Shown here: in pieces, positions 20,454 through 29,511 of the stretch
Layout of the letters: every line of letters starts with the position of its first letter
Numbering within the stretch: position 1 is the stretch's first letter
Translations under genes and position numbers: made by a program
Notes under the pieces: generated by a model
The model's input: the letters and a program-made list of their open reading frames with translations, nothing else
The model's database searches: none
What the model was told of the DNA's origin: nothing
Assembly (NCBI RefSeq): GCF_938045595.1
Contig: NZ_CALIBB010000256.1
Coordinates: forward strand, 1 to 41,616
Origin: an uncultured Campylobacter sp.
Lineage (GTDB): Bacteria > Campylobacterota > Campylobacteria > Campylobacterales > Campylobacteraceae
Direction of reading: 5' to 3'
Length of the DNA: 41,616 bases

Positions 20454-23400
20454 ATGGCTGATTTGAAGATAAAAATAGGTGTCGAAGCGGACGCTAGCGG
20501 TGCCGAAAAGGTCAAAAAGGGGCTATCAGACGTAGAGGCTGCCGCGCAAAAGGCAAGCAAAAGCACGGGCGCGTTAAAAAGCGCGTTAGACGGGATCAAA
20601 TCCGACGCGTTTGCGAATTTGACAATCTCGCTGCGAGGGCTCAGTTCGGTTATATCTAGCGCTACTCAGGGCGTTAGAGAGTTTATCGCCGCCGGGCTTG
20701 AAAATAACGTCACCGTAGAAAATTTAAACGCTAGATTAAGAAGCCTGATAAACGTCGCAGAAAAAAGCGGCAAGCTAGATCCTTTCGAGAAATGGAAGCT
20801 TAGCGGACAAAAGGCGAGCGCGGCTCTTGAGGAGCTTAAAAAGCTCGATAGCGAGCTTGATTTCAGCTCCAGCGATCTAGCCGCGATGTTTACGAGCTTT
20901 TATTCTACTGCTAGCTCAAATATGAGTCTAGAAAAGGCTCTCGCGCTATTTCGAAATATCTCATACGCCGCGCAAAGCTCAGGGGCTGATGTAAACTCCC
21001 TAAAAGCGACGCTAGATAGCGTGGGCGCAGGCATTATCCAAACAAATACCGACTTCGGGCGGTTTTTGAAATCCTTGGGACTTCAAACCGAAAGTCTAAA
21101 GGCTGCGATAGAAAACGGCTCGTTTTTCGACGTGATGAACGAAAAGCTTAAAATTTTCGGCGAACAAGCCTCCTTTAGCGCTCCGAAATTTGAAGCTTTG
21201 GTAAGCTCGTACAAGGCGGCTATGGCGGAGCTGCAAGGAGAGGCTACGAAGCCGCTATTTGAGGGGCTTAAAAATTCCTTTGCCGAAATAAACGAGTATC
21301 TTTCAAACGATACGACGCTTAGGCAGGCTTTAGCGAACTTCGGCGAGGGCATAAATGAGATCGCAAGCGGTATTTTCAACAAAGATACCTTCGAGGCTGC
21401 CGCTAATGCTGCGGCGCTGCTTGCAAACTCTATAGGCTCGCTCATTAAAGTAGCCTCCGCTTTAAGCGATATAGCTATGCCCGACTGGCTCGCTGGAGAA
21501 AAAGATGCGGGAGTTTTCTCTACCGCGACGCGAGGATTAGGAGAGCTTGCCGAGGCGCTTAACAATATATTTTATATCCCCGCAAATCTTAAATTTGACC
21601 TGCCTTCATATATGCTTAAAGCGACGCAAAATACCAATGATTTTCGCTCAAGCTTAGCAAATTTAGGCGTAGAACTAGAAAAGACGGGCAATGTATGGAA
21701 CCTAGGCAAAAATGAAAATTTAAGCACGGAAGCTGTCGCAAAAGGGATAGCCGCCGCAGATGAAGCGCTTAGAGGGCTTAGAGCAAGCCTTGAGGGGCTA
21801 AAAGAGGTAAGGCTTGATAAGGTTGTAGAAGCGGACGCAAAAAATCAGATTGAACTGCAGATTAATCAAATAGAGAGACTTAAGCAGGGTCTTACCTCTA
21901 TGGTGGATGCGCGCGAGGCTGCAAATAACGCGATTATAAACGATAATAAAAGGGTTTTAAACGAGTTTTTAAAGGATGCCGATGCGCGTATAAAAAGCCA
22001 TGACCGCACTATCGCAACGCTGCTTGCAAAGGAGCAAAGTTACAACTCGCAGCTAGAAAAGATGGCGCAGCAGCGGGTGGGTATAGAGGAGAAATACGCC
22101 CACAGCCGTGAGAGCTTGGAATTTAGCGCTGCAGAAAAAATCCGCCTAGCCAATCAAGCCGGGATGAGCGAGGAAGCGAAATTTAACGACGATCGCCTAG
22201 CTCTATCCCGCTCGCTTAGCGCAGCAAAAGAGGCGCTCAACAATAAGGATTTAGAGAGCTTCAAGCGCTACGCCGATCAAGCCTCTAAGCTAAACGATAG
22301 CTTGGGCGCACAAAAGAGCTTAGGAAGCGGCAAAAACGCGCAAACTATCAATAGAGCCGCGGATTATAAGAATACGGTAAATGAAATTTTGGCGCTAAAT
22401 CTAAGCGCCAATGAGATGCAAAAAAATGCCGATCTTGCCGCTCATGACGCCAAGATGGCAAATATTGCTGCTGAAAAGGCGGCGGTAGAGGCTAGCTTGC
22501 AGAGTGAAAAGGCACTCTACAACGAGCTGATTGCACTAAAACAGAGGGCTGCAGAGGGCAAGATAGATTTTAGCGCTGAGGGTTTTGAAGAGGTAAAAAC
22601 CAAAATCGCCGAGCTTAAAGACGCAATGAACGGAGGGGCTAGCATAAAGATAACCGCAGACGATGCGGCAGCGCAGGAGGCGAAAAAAAGCCTGCAAGCT
22701 CCAAGCTCAAGCATCCATACGATCGATCCGGACGCCAAGGCGGCGCAAAAGACGATCGAGGCGCTTAAAAGGCCCACATCATCGGTTCATACGATCCACG
22801 TCAAAACCATAGGCGGAGGCAAGATAAAAGGCACGAATGCCGCAGCTTTCGCTAGCGGCGGAGCGGTGGAACTTTTTAGGCGATATAGCGGCAAGATCGC
22901 CGGACATGATACCGCAGGCAGGGATGATGTGCCTGCGCTACTAAGCAGGGGTGAGTTTATTCAAAACGTCAGAGCCGTGGACTACTACGGCGCTAAATTT
23001 TTTGCACGGCTAAACGCTAGAGCGATCCCAAAAGAGAAGTTAGCCCGCTTCGCTAGCGGCGGACTTGTATTAGCTCGCCAAAACAGCGAGTTTATGCAAA
23101 GAATAGATATGAGCGTAAGCTCCGCAGACGTTAGGAGGCTAGCCAATAGGCTCTCCGATAAATTTTATGAGATGATCGACAAAAAGCTTTTTAGAAACGG
23201 GCTTGACGCCGTTAGGTCATGGAATAAGCAATATCCGGGATTTTTTAGGATTAAGGGAAACGATTATTTTACAAACTTCCGCGCTCTTGCCGAGGATCTA
23301 TTATCCAGAGCGAAGCAGGGTCTAAACATAGAGGGTTATGCCGCCGAGTTTATAAAGCCGAATGCCGCTGCTGCTAAAAACGTAAATTTAAACTTCAATC

Positions 23401-23483
23401 TAGGCGGGGCGAGCTACAAAGCTCAAACCGACGAAGATACCGCAGCAGCGCTTCAAAGGTATCTAAAAGGAGCCGGAGTATGA
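20454..23483 (+). CDS. Tail tape measure protein
   Basis: 1009 residues. N-terminus MADLKIKIGVEADASGAEKV is the typical tape-measure opening; long Ala/Lys/Glu helices follow, hydrophobic stretches lie in the first third, and a late Gly-rich segment (AAFASGGAVELFRRYSGKIA, then GRDDVPALLSRGEFIQNVRA) matches the conserved C-terminal motif that precedes processing. It sets tail length and enters the host envelope during DNA ejection. It implies a tail of medium length (rough rule: 1.5 Angstrom per residue). Confidence 0.93.
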   Translation: MADLKIKIGVEADASGAEKVKKGLSDVEAAAQKASKSTGALKSALDGIKSDAFANLTISLRGLSSVISSATQGVREFIAAGLENNVTVENLNARLRSLINVAEKSGKLDPFEKWKLSGQKASAALEELKKLDSELDFSSSDLAAMFTSFYSTASSNMSLEKALALFRNISYAAQSSGADVNSLKATLDSVGAGIIQTNTDFGRFLKSLGLQTESLKAAIENGSFFDVMNEKLKIFGEQASFSAPKFEALVSSYKAAMAELQGEATKPLFEGLKNSFAEINEYLSNDTTLRQALANFGEGINEIASGIFNKDTFEAAANAAALLANSIGSLIKVASALSDIAMPDWLAGEKDAGVFSTATRGLGELAEALNNIFYIPANLKFDLPSYMLKATQNTNDFRSSLANLGVELEKTGNVWNLGKNENLSTEAVAKGIAAADEALRGLRASLEGLKEVRLDKVVEADAKNQIELQINQIERLKQGLTSMVDAREAANNAIINDNKRVLNEFLKDADARIKSHDRTIATLLAKEQSYNSQLEKMAQQRVGIEEKYAHSRESLEFSAAEKIRLANQAGMSEEAKFNDDRLALSRSLSAAKEALNNKDLESFKRYADQASKLNDSLGAQKSLGSGKNAQTINRAADYKNTVNEILALNLSANEMQKNADLAAHDAKMANIAAEKAAVEASLQSEKALYNELIALKQRAAEGKIDFSAEGFEEVKTKIAELKDAMNGGASIKITADDAAAQEAKKSLQAPSSSIHTIDPDAKAAQKTIEALKRPTSSVHTIHVKTIGGGKIKGTNAAAFASGGAVELFRRYSGKIAGHDTAGRDDVPALLSRGEFIQNVRAVDYYGAKFFARLNARAIPKEKLARFASGGLVLARQNSEFMQRIDMSVSSADVRRLANRLSDKFYEMIDKKLFRNGLDAVRSWNKQYPGFFRIKGNDYFTNFRALAEDLLSRAKQGLNIEGYAAEFIKPNAAAAKNVNLNFNLGGASYKAQTDEDTAAALQRYLKGAGV

Positions 23484-23848
23484 GATTAAAAGCCGTAGAA
23501 AACGTAAAACTCGACGAGCCTTTGTTTTTGCAAGACGAGTTTAGAAACTACTCGCTAACAGCGGCAAGCGAGACCGCTATAAGCGGAGCGGAGATAGTAT
23601 TTTTAAGGGAGCGCAAAAACAGAGCCCTCGTATTTTCCAGTGATGAGATCGCATGGCAAAGCAAAGCCTGCATAGACGCCCTGATCGCTCTAGCCGAAAG
23701 CTCTGCCGATAGCGAGCTTGCGTTGCTAACTGATACGGGGCAAATCAGAGCAAGATTTGATTATACGGACGCTGCAGTAAGTGCCGAGCCGCTTTTTAAA
23801 AGCGCAGAGCCGCTCTTTTATCTGACACTTAAATTCAAAGAGGTTTAA
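23480..23848 (+). CDS. Small tail protein after the tape measure, 122 aa
   Basis: ATGA overlap with the tape measure. Product begins MRLKAVENVKLDEPLFLQDE and is beta-rich (GQIRARFDYTDAAVSAEPLF near the end). Position matches the distal tail/tail-tip adapter of siphophages. Family not recognised. Confidence 0.6.
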   Translation: MRLKAVENVKLDEPLFLQDEFRNYSLTAASETAISGAEIVFLRERKNRALVFSSDEIAWQSKACIDALIALAESSADSELALLTDTGQIRARFDYTDAAVSAEPLFKSAEPLFYLTLKFKEV

Positions 23849-23893
23849 AAATTTTGCGAAAAGTCAAATTTATAAAAAAGGAGGCCCAATTTA

Positions 23894-24472
23894 ATGGCAA
23901 CGAATATAAATTTTTATAAAAACGAGGAATGCACGCAGGCGGTATCTACGGGGGATCGCCCGTTTCCGGATCCTGCGATTTCGATTTTGGCCCCCTCGTC
24001 AAAAACCGACGAAGTAACGATCTATGCAAAAATTACGGATCTCGCCGCTACCTTTTATCCGCATATAACTCTAATCTATGAAAAGCGTAATATAGAGTAT
24101 CTAGGTGCAAGCGTCGGAGGAACCGAGATGAAAATATTCGAAGTAAGCGGCGAGGGAAAAGACGCATTAGAGTTTAATTCCTTAAGCGGCGGTATGCCGA
24201 CCGAGGGGGAATGTTACGCTTTTTCAGGCACGACAAACGCCTTGCGAGTAGATAAGGTAAATGGTAATAAAATAAGCTTTACGGGCGAGGATCTATCCTA
24301 TATCAAAAAGGGGGAGCTCGCCTTTCTTTTGCTTCCTTTATTTGAAAGCGGACCTTCTGCGAGTAAGGCGGTGCATGCCGTCAAACTTATCAGGCGGGTA
24401 AGCTTTGCCGACGTTACGAAGCGGGTGGATTTCCGCTATTATTTAGCGGCGTATTGGAGCGACCGTGCATAA
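23894..24472 (+). CDS. Tail tip protein, paralogue of the 26182 product, 192 aa
   Basis: AAGGAGG site. Starts MATNINFYKNEECTQAVSTG; the opening (x-x-x-Y-K-[ND]-x-x-C-x-x-A) and the later TIYAKITDLAATFYPHITLI resemble the protein at 26182, so the two probably arose by duplication and occupy related places in the tip. Beta-rich; function inferred from position. Confidence 0.6.
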   Translation: MATNINFYKNEECTQAVSTGDRPFPDPAISILAPSSKTDEVTIYAKITDLAATFYPHITLIYEKRNIEYLGASVGGTEMKIFEVSGEGKDALEFNSLSGGMPTEGECYAFSGTTNALRVDKVNGNKISFTGEDLSYIKKGELAFLLLPLFESGPSASKAVHAVKLIRRVSFADVTKRVDFRYYLAAYWSDRA

Positions 24473-24809
24473 ACTCAAATTAGGATATAAGGTAGAAATT
24501 TCGCAAACTCGTCCATGGACGAGATATTGCGATAGCTATACGGATAAGTATCTGAGTATGTTAATATTCGGAGCCATAAGGCCGAAGGGAGTAGCCGCTA
24601 ATTTTTATCTAGCTACTAACGGCAATGCCCGTGGAAGTGCACAATATGACTTTAAGCTAGCCGTGATCAAAGCAAAAATTTATAATCTTAAAATTGAGGA
24701 AAATTTCATCTTAAAGCCCGCTCTGCACTCAAAAATTCTTGCTTTTTGCTGGAGGAATAGAGCCTACCGCCCCGCCGCTACGATTTATAAAAAGGTAGAG
24801 CGATGGTAG
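24465..24809 (+). CDS. Small basic tail tip protein, 114 aa
   Basis: GTG start overlapping the previous gene. Product MHKLKLGYKVEISQTRPWTR and onward, basic and aromatic. Lies between tip genes; its 3' end overlaps the next start. No family recognised. Confidence 0.55.
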   Translation: MHKLKLGYKVEISQTRPWTRYCDSYTDKYLSMLIFGAIRPKGVAANFYLATNGNARGSAQYDFKLAVIKAKIYNLKIEENFILKPALHSKILAFCWRNRAYRPAATIYKKVERW

Positions 24810-26179
24810 TAGAATACGGCTTTAAGGTCTTTGCCTTAAAAGGCGGCGTAAAAAGTGAGCTTCGCGGCATTAGCGAGCTTAGCATTTGTAGCGAGGAAGG
24901 CGAGCTGCAAGCGACAGCGTCTTTGAAAATCGCCGCTTCCTCTCTCTCTGCTCCGATAGATGAAATTATAATAAGCTGCTCGCATTTTGAGGATAGCCTT
25001 TTCGAGGTGAGCGAAGTTTTAAGCATAGATGCAAATTTTAAAAAGCTCGTCGCCAAAACCCCGCTTAAGTTACCCAAAGGGATATCAAGCTTAAAAGATT
25101 TAGCCCTTTTGGGGCAAAGGGTAAGCTTTCTTTGCGATGCACCGCAAGATACTCCGCTAGCAGGGCTTTCATATTCGGACGTTCAATCGCTAGCCTCGGC
25201 GCTAGAGGGCATAGGGCTTAGTTTTTGGGCGAACGATCGCGGAATTTTTATAAGCGATAGGTTCTATATCGCCCGAGACGGCGCGCCCGTAATGGAGTTT
25301 AACGAGGATAACGTAATTGATTTTAACCTTAGCCTTAGCGCTCCGCAAAATATCGATACGATAGTTTTTAACGACAAAAACGAGGATGTATATTCGCAGG
25401 CGGAGCTTACTGCGGTGATCGATCCCGATCCCCACCCGGTAACCCCGAGGGAGGTTGTAAGATATAAAGATGATGAAAACGGCGATGTGTATGTGATCTC
25501 TCCGCTTCGTGCGGTAGGTAAAATTTTCGCAACCCCTGCTTGGGAGGCGAAAGATATTAGCCTAAACGTGCCCGATGCCTCATTCTTTGCCGATTATCGC
25601 GCGGTGGAGGAGTTTGAGCTAAGTGAGGATATCTATGTAAAACTTACGGGCTTTATAAAAAAGCTAATCGCCGTGAGCCTTGACGGCACGCCGATATACT
25701 TTAGCGCCCAAACGACGCAGGAGCAGAAGGGCAATATATACAAAGATAACGTCCTTTGCTTTGACGGGCCTCTAAGCGGAACGCTAAAGGTAGCTTATGA
25801 AAGCAATATCTATCTTTTCGTATGCCCCCCGCGCGATCTACCCTCCGCTCTAAGCATAAAAGCGGAGTATAAAAATTTGCAAATAGATCATCTGCATAGA
25901 TACGAGATCACCAAATACTACCCTAAAGGTTACACCCACACCTTTAGCTTGATGCGCGATTTTAACGTAGATAGCGCGCTTATTGCGCATGTCAGCTTTA
26001 AGCTCGGCGCGCAAAGCTTTAGCGCCAATCCGTTTGGGGAGGTAGAGATTAAATTTAATGATTATGGAGCTTATAAGCTAGAGCTATATTTAGACGGAAA
26101 GCTGGAAAAGACGATGAATATAGGCTATTTCGCAAACGAATTTAGCTGCGATTTTAATGAAATTAAAGAGAAGGATTGA
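24803..26179 (+). CDS. Tail hub/baseplate-like protein, 458 aa
   Basis: Starts MVVEYGFKVFALKGGVKSEL; a beta-rich domain (about 1-110), then LSYSDVQSLASALEGIGLSF and DNVIDFNLSLSAPQNIDTIV, reminiscent of the central hub proteins (gp27/Dit-Tal-like). C-terminal part has further beta sandwiches (FGEVEIKFNDYGAYKLELYL). Hub function is inferred from length, order and strand pattern. Confidence 0.6.
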   Translation: MVVEYGFKVFALKGGVKSELRGISELSICSEEGELQATASLKIAASSLSAPIDEIIISCSHFEDSLFEVSEVLSIDANFKKLVAKTPLKLPKGISSLKDLALLGQRVSFLCDAPQDTPLAGLSYSDVQSLASALEGIGLSFWANDRGIFISDRFYIARDGAPVMEFNEDNVIDFNLSLSAPQNIDTIVFNDKNEDVYSQAELTAVIDPDPHPVTPREVVRYKDDENGDVYVISPLRAVGKIFATPAWEAKDISLNVPDASFFADYRAVEEFELSEDIYVKLTGFIKKLIAVSLDGTPIYFSAQTTQEQKGNIYKDNVLCFDGPLSGTLKVAYESNIYLFVCPPRDLPSALSIKAEYKNLQIDHLHRYEITKYYPKGYTHTFSLMRDFNVDSALIAHVSFKLGAQSFSANPFGEVEIKFNDYGAYKLELYLDGKLEKTMNIGYFANEFSCDFNEIKEKD

Positions 26180-26181
26180 AG

Positions 26182-26781
26182 ATGGCTGACGTAGTATTAT
26201 ACAAAGATGCCGCCTGCGAAAAGGCGCTAAAAATGGATTCAGGAGATACGAATTCAGACTTTAGCCTAAGCTCTAGTATTTTTAGTCGCAAACGCAGCAA
26301 CGGTACTTCAAGCCCTAGGGGTCGCTTTACGGTATGGGCTAAGGCAACAAACCCCGTCGCTAGGGTTTATTGTGCCATAGTAGCAGATAGATTTTCGACC
26401 ATACTGAGCTTCGACGAAGACGCATGGCAGGGCAAGCTTTATATACCCGAGGGCGGGAAGCTGGGCGGGCAAGATATCGAAGCGATATTGAAGCTAATAA
26501 AGTATTCAAGCGCCCCGGATACTACCGATCCCACAAAAACGCTTCATAGCTTCAAAACCCCGCTATTTTTTGTGAATGATAGAGGCAAGGCATATCGCCT
26601 TGAGGCGGTAGATAGTGCGGGCAATCCTAGCTGGTCCAGCGAGAAACCCGATGAAAAAAGTAGCATATACCATCTAAAAGATATAGGAGATTGCTCCAGA
26701 CCTACGCCCATAAATATGGAGCTTACGGATGATAGCGGCGGGATTTACGCACAAATGGGAATTTTACTAATGTGGGGCTAA
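26182..26781 (+). CDS. Tail tip protein, paralogue of the 23894 product, 199 aa
   Basis: ATG with AAGGATTG upstream; a TTG six bases earlier is the alternative. Product MADVVLYKDAACEKALKMDS then a basic Ser/Arg-rich segment (SRKRSNGTSSPRGRFTVWAK). Shares its opening with the protein at 23894. Probably a beta-structured tip component. Confidence 0.6.
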   Translation: MADVVLYKDAACEKALKMDSGDTNSDFSLSSSIFSRKRSNGTSSPRGRFTVWAKATNPVARVYCAIVADRFSTILSFDEDAWQGKLYIPEGGKLGGQDIEAILKLIKYSSAPDTTDPTKTLHSFKTPLFFVNDRGKAYRLEAVDSAGNPSWSSEKPDEKSSIYHLKDIGDCSRPTPINMELTDDSGGIYAQMGILLMWG

Positions 26782-26782
26782 G

Positions 26783-27943
26783 ATGGAGTTTATAGCAGAC
26801 GAAAGCAATGGCGGATATAGGGGACAGACCAAAGAGTGGATCAAGCTTGAACTTATTAATGGCACGGCTAGCAGGAAATACTATAAGGCGCTTGAAGGCT
26901 CGTATCTGGTGCCCCTAAGCGGTAAAAAGCCCGGACACAATAGAAAACCTGTGGGGCAGAGCTATGATACTTATGCCCTTGGCGATTATCGCATCTATCT
27001 CGACGATCAAAAATTTGTACCGTTTTATAATGATAATTCAATCATAGATTTTGTGTCGATTCAGGCGTATCCTGACCGAAAGCAACAATATCACGATACC
27101 TATGATGTAAGAGACGATGAGCTTTTGATATTCTGCGACGACGGCAAAAAGATTCGCGTAAAGGAGATGTTTCGCTTCGCTTTAAGCAGAGAGTTATATT
27201 TTGCAGTTCCTAATAGCGATGGAAGCAAAACAAAAACTACGCCCTTTTTGGATTTTGCAAACAAAAGAGGAAAAAGCGATTACTTCAAAACCGTAAAAAA
27301 CATGCTGAACGAATATAGATTATTTTTCTGCCAAAACCCACAAGGCAAAAGCGAAAAATATATCAAAAACGCCTTCGGCTTTGAAAGAGCTAAGCGCGCG
27401 TTAAAAAAGAAATTTTTAGCCGCAGTTTCTCTGCACTCGGTTTGGAAGGGGGAGGATGTATTCAAAGGTCCTGCACTGCCCGGGTATACGACCGCGCTTA
27501 GCCTATTTATCAAAGAGGGAAATAGACTAAAAATGGAGGTATATTATATTGGATTAGACACGGAATATTACCCAGATAGTCGTCGGGTCCGTGAATATAC
27601 CTATAAGGAGGAGATCTCCCTTAAAGACGAATTGACCGAGATAGTATTATGGGCGGATGATAGAGCCATAAATTATTACGAAAGATGGTGGGGTATAGGG
27701 ATTTTTTCGCAAAGCAGAACCCCTAAAAGGAAGGCTATAAAGCCGCCCGAGTATTGGCACTTTGCTAGGTTGCAAGCCCCCGGTCAGTATAAAAAGATCC
27801 GCGAAAAGCTCTATGCGGACATCTTTTTAAACGAATTTAACGCCCTGGCATATGTCTATAATATGACCGGCGAACATCCGCAAGAAGGCGATTTAGAAGC
27901 ATTGAAAAAGTGGTATTGGTATTCTTGGGAGGAGGAGAAATGA
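26783..27943 (+). CDS. Large tail-tip or receptor-contact candidate, 386 aa
   Basis: Starts one base after the previous stop. Rich in Tyr/Trp/Lys with no repeats; contains YDTYALGDYRIYLDDQKFVP and, near the end, WHFARLQAPGQYKKIREKLY. Place at the end of the tip block would suit a receptor-binding or adaptor protein, but no family is recognised. Ends in the WYWYSW-EEE run that carries the ribosome site for the next gene. Confidence 0.55.
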   Translation: MEFIADESNGGYRGQTKEWIKLELINGTASRKYYKALEGSYLVPLSGKKPGHNRKPVGQSYDTYALGDYRIYLDDQKFVPFYNDNSIIDFVSIQAYPDRKQQYHDTYDVRDDELLIFCDDGKKIRVKEMFRFALSRELYFAVPNSDGSKTKTTPFLDFANKRGKSDYFKTVKNMLNEYRLFFCQNPQGKSEKYIKNAFGFERAKRALKKKFLAAVSLHSVWKGEDVFKGPALPGYTTALSLFIKEGNRLKMEVYYIGLDTEYYPDSRRVREYTYKEEISLKDELTEIVLWADDRAINYYERWWGIGIFSQSRTPKRKAIKPPEYWHFARLQAPGQYKKIREKLYADIFLNEFNALAYVYNMTGEHPQEGDLEALKKWYWYSWEEEK

Positions 27944-28293
27944 CGCAGATCAAAGGGAGTGAGAAAAAAAGTGCCAGGGGAGCAGTGAAGTTTATATTTG
28001 ACCGAAGTGATGAGCTGCACGGCCAAATAAAGCTCGATCTGGATCAGGACGAGCGCGTCATAGAGGCTTATACCCGCAGGTATTTTTTGGACCACGGCGC
28101 GCGCGTAAGCGAGGTTAGCTTGCGCGCTCCGCTTCAAAGCGTGCGCACAGGCGATATCATAAAGATAGATATGCCCCGTTATAGCGTGCCTGCAGCACCC
28201 GGGGAGGACAGATTTATCGTCACGGCGGTAGAGACTCGCGTCACGGCTAGCGGCGCATTCGTAAACATAACGGCAAAAAGGTGGGATTTTTAA
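27940..28293 (+). CDS. Small beta-rich tail protein, 117 aa
   Basis: ATG with a perfect GGAGGAG, overlapping the previous stop (ATGA). The second half (VRTGDIIKIDMPRYSVPAAP, FIVTAVETRV) resembles beta-barrel folds of phage hub proteins. Cotranscribed with the tip genes. Confidence 0.6.
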   Translation: MTQIKGSEKKSARGAVKFIFDRSDELHGQIKLDLDQDERVIEAYTRRYFLDHGARVSEVSLRAPLQSVRTGDIIKIDMPRYSVPAAPGEDRFIVTAVETRVTASGAFVNITAKRWDF

Positions 28294-28439
28294 TGGGACT
28301 AAAGCAGACGATAAAAAATATGATACGCGCGCAGATAAAAAGCGACACGCCGAAGCAAGGTAGCGGATATAAGGTGCTAGTGCGCAAAACTGGCGAGGCG
28401 GTAAAAAAAGTCAAATTTATAAACAAATTTAGCTTTTGA
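28293..28439 (+). CDS. Small basic protein ending the tail operon, 48 aa
   Basis: ATG overlaps the previous stop (TAATG). Product MGLKQTIKNMIRAQIKSDTP and onward, basic; no motif. Coupled start and in-frame length support a real gene. Confidence 0.55.
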   Translation: MGLKQTIKNMIRAQIKSDTPKQGSGYKVLVRKTGEAVKKVKFINKFSF

Positions 28440-28560
28440 GTTTTTCGCTCGTAGGGCGGGCTTAGCTCTGCTTCGCTACGCTCGCAAGAAACGCCGCTTC
28501 GGCTTCGCCTTGCGTCGCTACGCTCGTTTTGCTCGCCCGAGAAGTAAATTTAAGGAGGAT
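28440..28560. repeat. GC-rich palindromic repeat, second copy of the early-region element
   Basis: TAGGGCGGGCTTAGCTC (28453-28469) and GCCCGAGAAGT (near 28535-28545) match the element at 4621-4648 base for base except one position, but here about 66 bases are inserted in the loop. The insert itself contains two copies of CGCTACGCTCG and a GCCGCTTCGGC palindrome. A dispersed, nested hairpin element. Confidence 0.6.
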
Positions 28561-28562
28561 TT

Positions 28563-28979
28563 ATGGTCTTAGAAATTACAAGGTTTAAAGAAGTAGATGA
28601 TATGACGCTGGGGCGCTTCGTATTGCGCGACGGCGAAAAGGAAGTGCTAAAGGGATATACCTGCGAGCCTGCGGGCCCTGATACTACACAAAGCGGTATG
28701 GATAGACGCATACCGCAAGGGCGCTATCAAATAGCCTGGCACGACAGCCCGAAATTTAGAGTTCGTCTGCCGCTTTTATGGAATGAGCTGGTGCCAAAAA
28801 CTCGCTGCATCTTGATCCATTCGGGCAACAACGGGCGTAATACCGAGGGCTGCGTGCTACTGGGTTCATCTTTGGGCGCGCACGGAGTGAAAGACTCCTG
28901 TGCGGCTTTAAGCGCACTACTTGCCGCCGTAAAAGGGCAAGAATTCGCAGTGCAGGTTGTGAATCGAATAGGAGAATAG
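28563..28979 (+). CDS. DUF5675-family protein, possible endolysin-like enzyme
   Basis: 138 residues, AAGGAGG site. The pattern GRFVLRDGEKEVLKGYTCEP, then RRIPQGRYQIAWHDSPKF, ILIHSGNNGRNTEGCVLLGS is that of DUF5675, often found at the end of phage tail or lysis blocks. The IHSGN...T.GC.LLG motif recalls the catalytic H-x-x-S/T-G-C of L,D-transpeptidase-like folds; whether it cleaves peptidoglycan is not known. It is the only lysis-enzyme candidate in the prophage. Confidence 0.75.
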   Translation: MVLEITRFKEVDDMTLGRFVLRDGEKEVLKGYTCEPAGPDTTQSGMDRRIPQGRYQIAWHDSPKFRVRLPLLWNELVPKTRCILIHSGNNGRNTEGCVLLGSSLGAHGVKDSCAALSALLAAVKGQEFAVQVVNRIGE

Positions 28980-29012
28980 CAGTAGGTTTTTTTGCGTATT
29001 GTTGAAGCAGTT

Positions 29013-29034
29013 AAAGGCCTTTTAAACGGCCTTT
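29013..29034. terminator. Terminator closing the late operon
   Basis: AAAGGCC-TTTTAAAC-GGCCTTT, 7-bp stem between the late operon (plus) and the convergent HTH gene (minus). Symmetry suggests it serves both directions. Confidence 0.65.
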
Positions 29035-29053
29035 ACCCGTCTATACGCATATT

Positions 29054-29272
29054 CTAAAGCTCTGCGGCTATTTCGTCTTTGATGATCTCTTTGATCTTGT
29101 CAAATTTACGGCTTTTGACGTAGCTTTCGATCAAAAACTCAAGGTAGGGAGGAAACGACGTAGTGGATCCCCAGCCGCGCACCGTCGGGTATGGGATTTT
29201 AGAAATTTCGGCGAACTCTTTTTTATTTAGACCCGCAGCATCCAGCATTTTTTGAAATTTTTCTTTATCCAT
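29054..29272 (-). CDS. Small HTH regulator of the right-end module, 72 aa
   Basis: MDKEKFQKMLDAAGLNKKEF with the helix-turn-helix FAEISKIPYPTVRGWGS at residues 20-36; C-terminal basic helix (YVKSRKFDKIKEIIKDEI). AGGTAATG and a TATAAT box lie upstream. It is divergent from the operon ending in the tyrosine recombinase and the 16-bp repeats between them are its likely sites, so it may be a second repressor, separate from the main one at 1-299. Confidence 0.75.
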   Translation of the reverse strand: MDKEKFQKMLDAAGLNKKEFAEISKIPYPTVRGWGSTTSFPPYLEFLIESYVKSRKFDKIKEIIKDEIAAEL

Positions 29273-29372
29273 TTTACATTACCTATATTATATTTTTCGG
29301 AATTGTAGCAAAAAAATACAAGGAAATCAAGGTTTTGTATTTTTAAGATACATCATTAAGAAGTTTTTAAGT

Positions 29373-29420
29373 ATTGATACGATACAATTATGCCATAAAA
29401 AGAGATTGAAACGATACAAT
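29373..29420. promoter_or_regulatory. Two 16-bp operator-like direct repeats
   Basis: ATTGATACGATACAAT (29373-29388) and ATTGAAACGATACAAT (29405-29420) differ at one base and their starts are 32 bases apart, three helical turns. Each is also partly palindromic (ATTG...CAAT). They fill the control region between the HTH gene and the recombinase operon. Confidence 0.7.
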
Positions 29421-29429
29421 CTCAAGAGA

Positions 29430-29485
29430 TGCGGCGAGACCCAATAAAAAAAACATCTCGCCGCACAAGTTGCTCCCAAAGGAGC
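29430..29485 (+). promoter_or_regulatory. Leader hairpins before the recombinase operon
   Basis: TGCGGCGAGA (29430-29439) pairs perfectly with TCTCGCCGCA (29456-29465) around an A-rich 16-base loop; then GCTCC-CAAA-GGAGC (29472-29485) followed by CTTTATTATA. The second resembles a weak terminator, so the leader may attenuate transcription of the recombinase genes. Confidence 0.6.
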
Positions 29486-29511
29486 CTTTATTATACCATA
29501 AAGGATAAAAA

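Noticed and set aside
20062..20466. 134-codon plus-strand frame between chaperone and tape measure
   Set aside because: Ser/Ile/Cys-rich complement of the minus-strand gene, which has the better start signals and composition.
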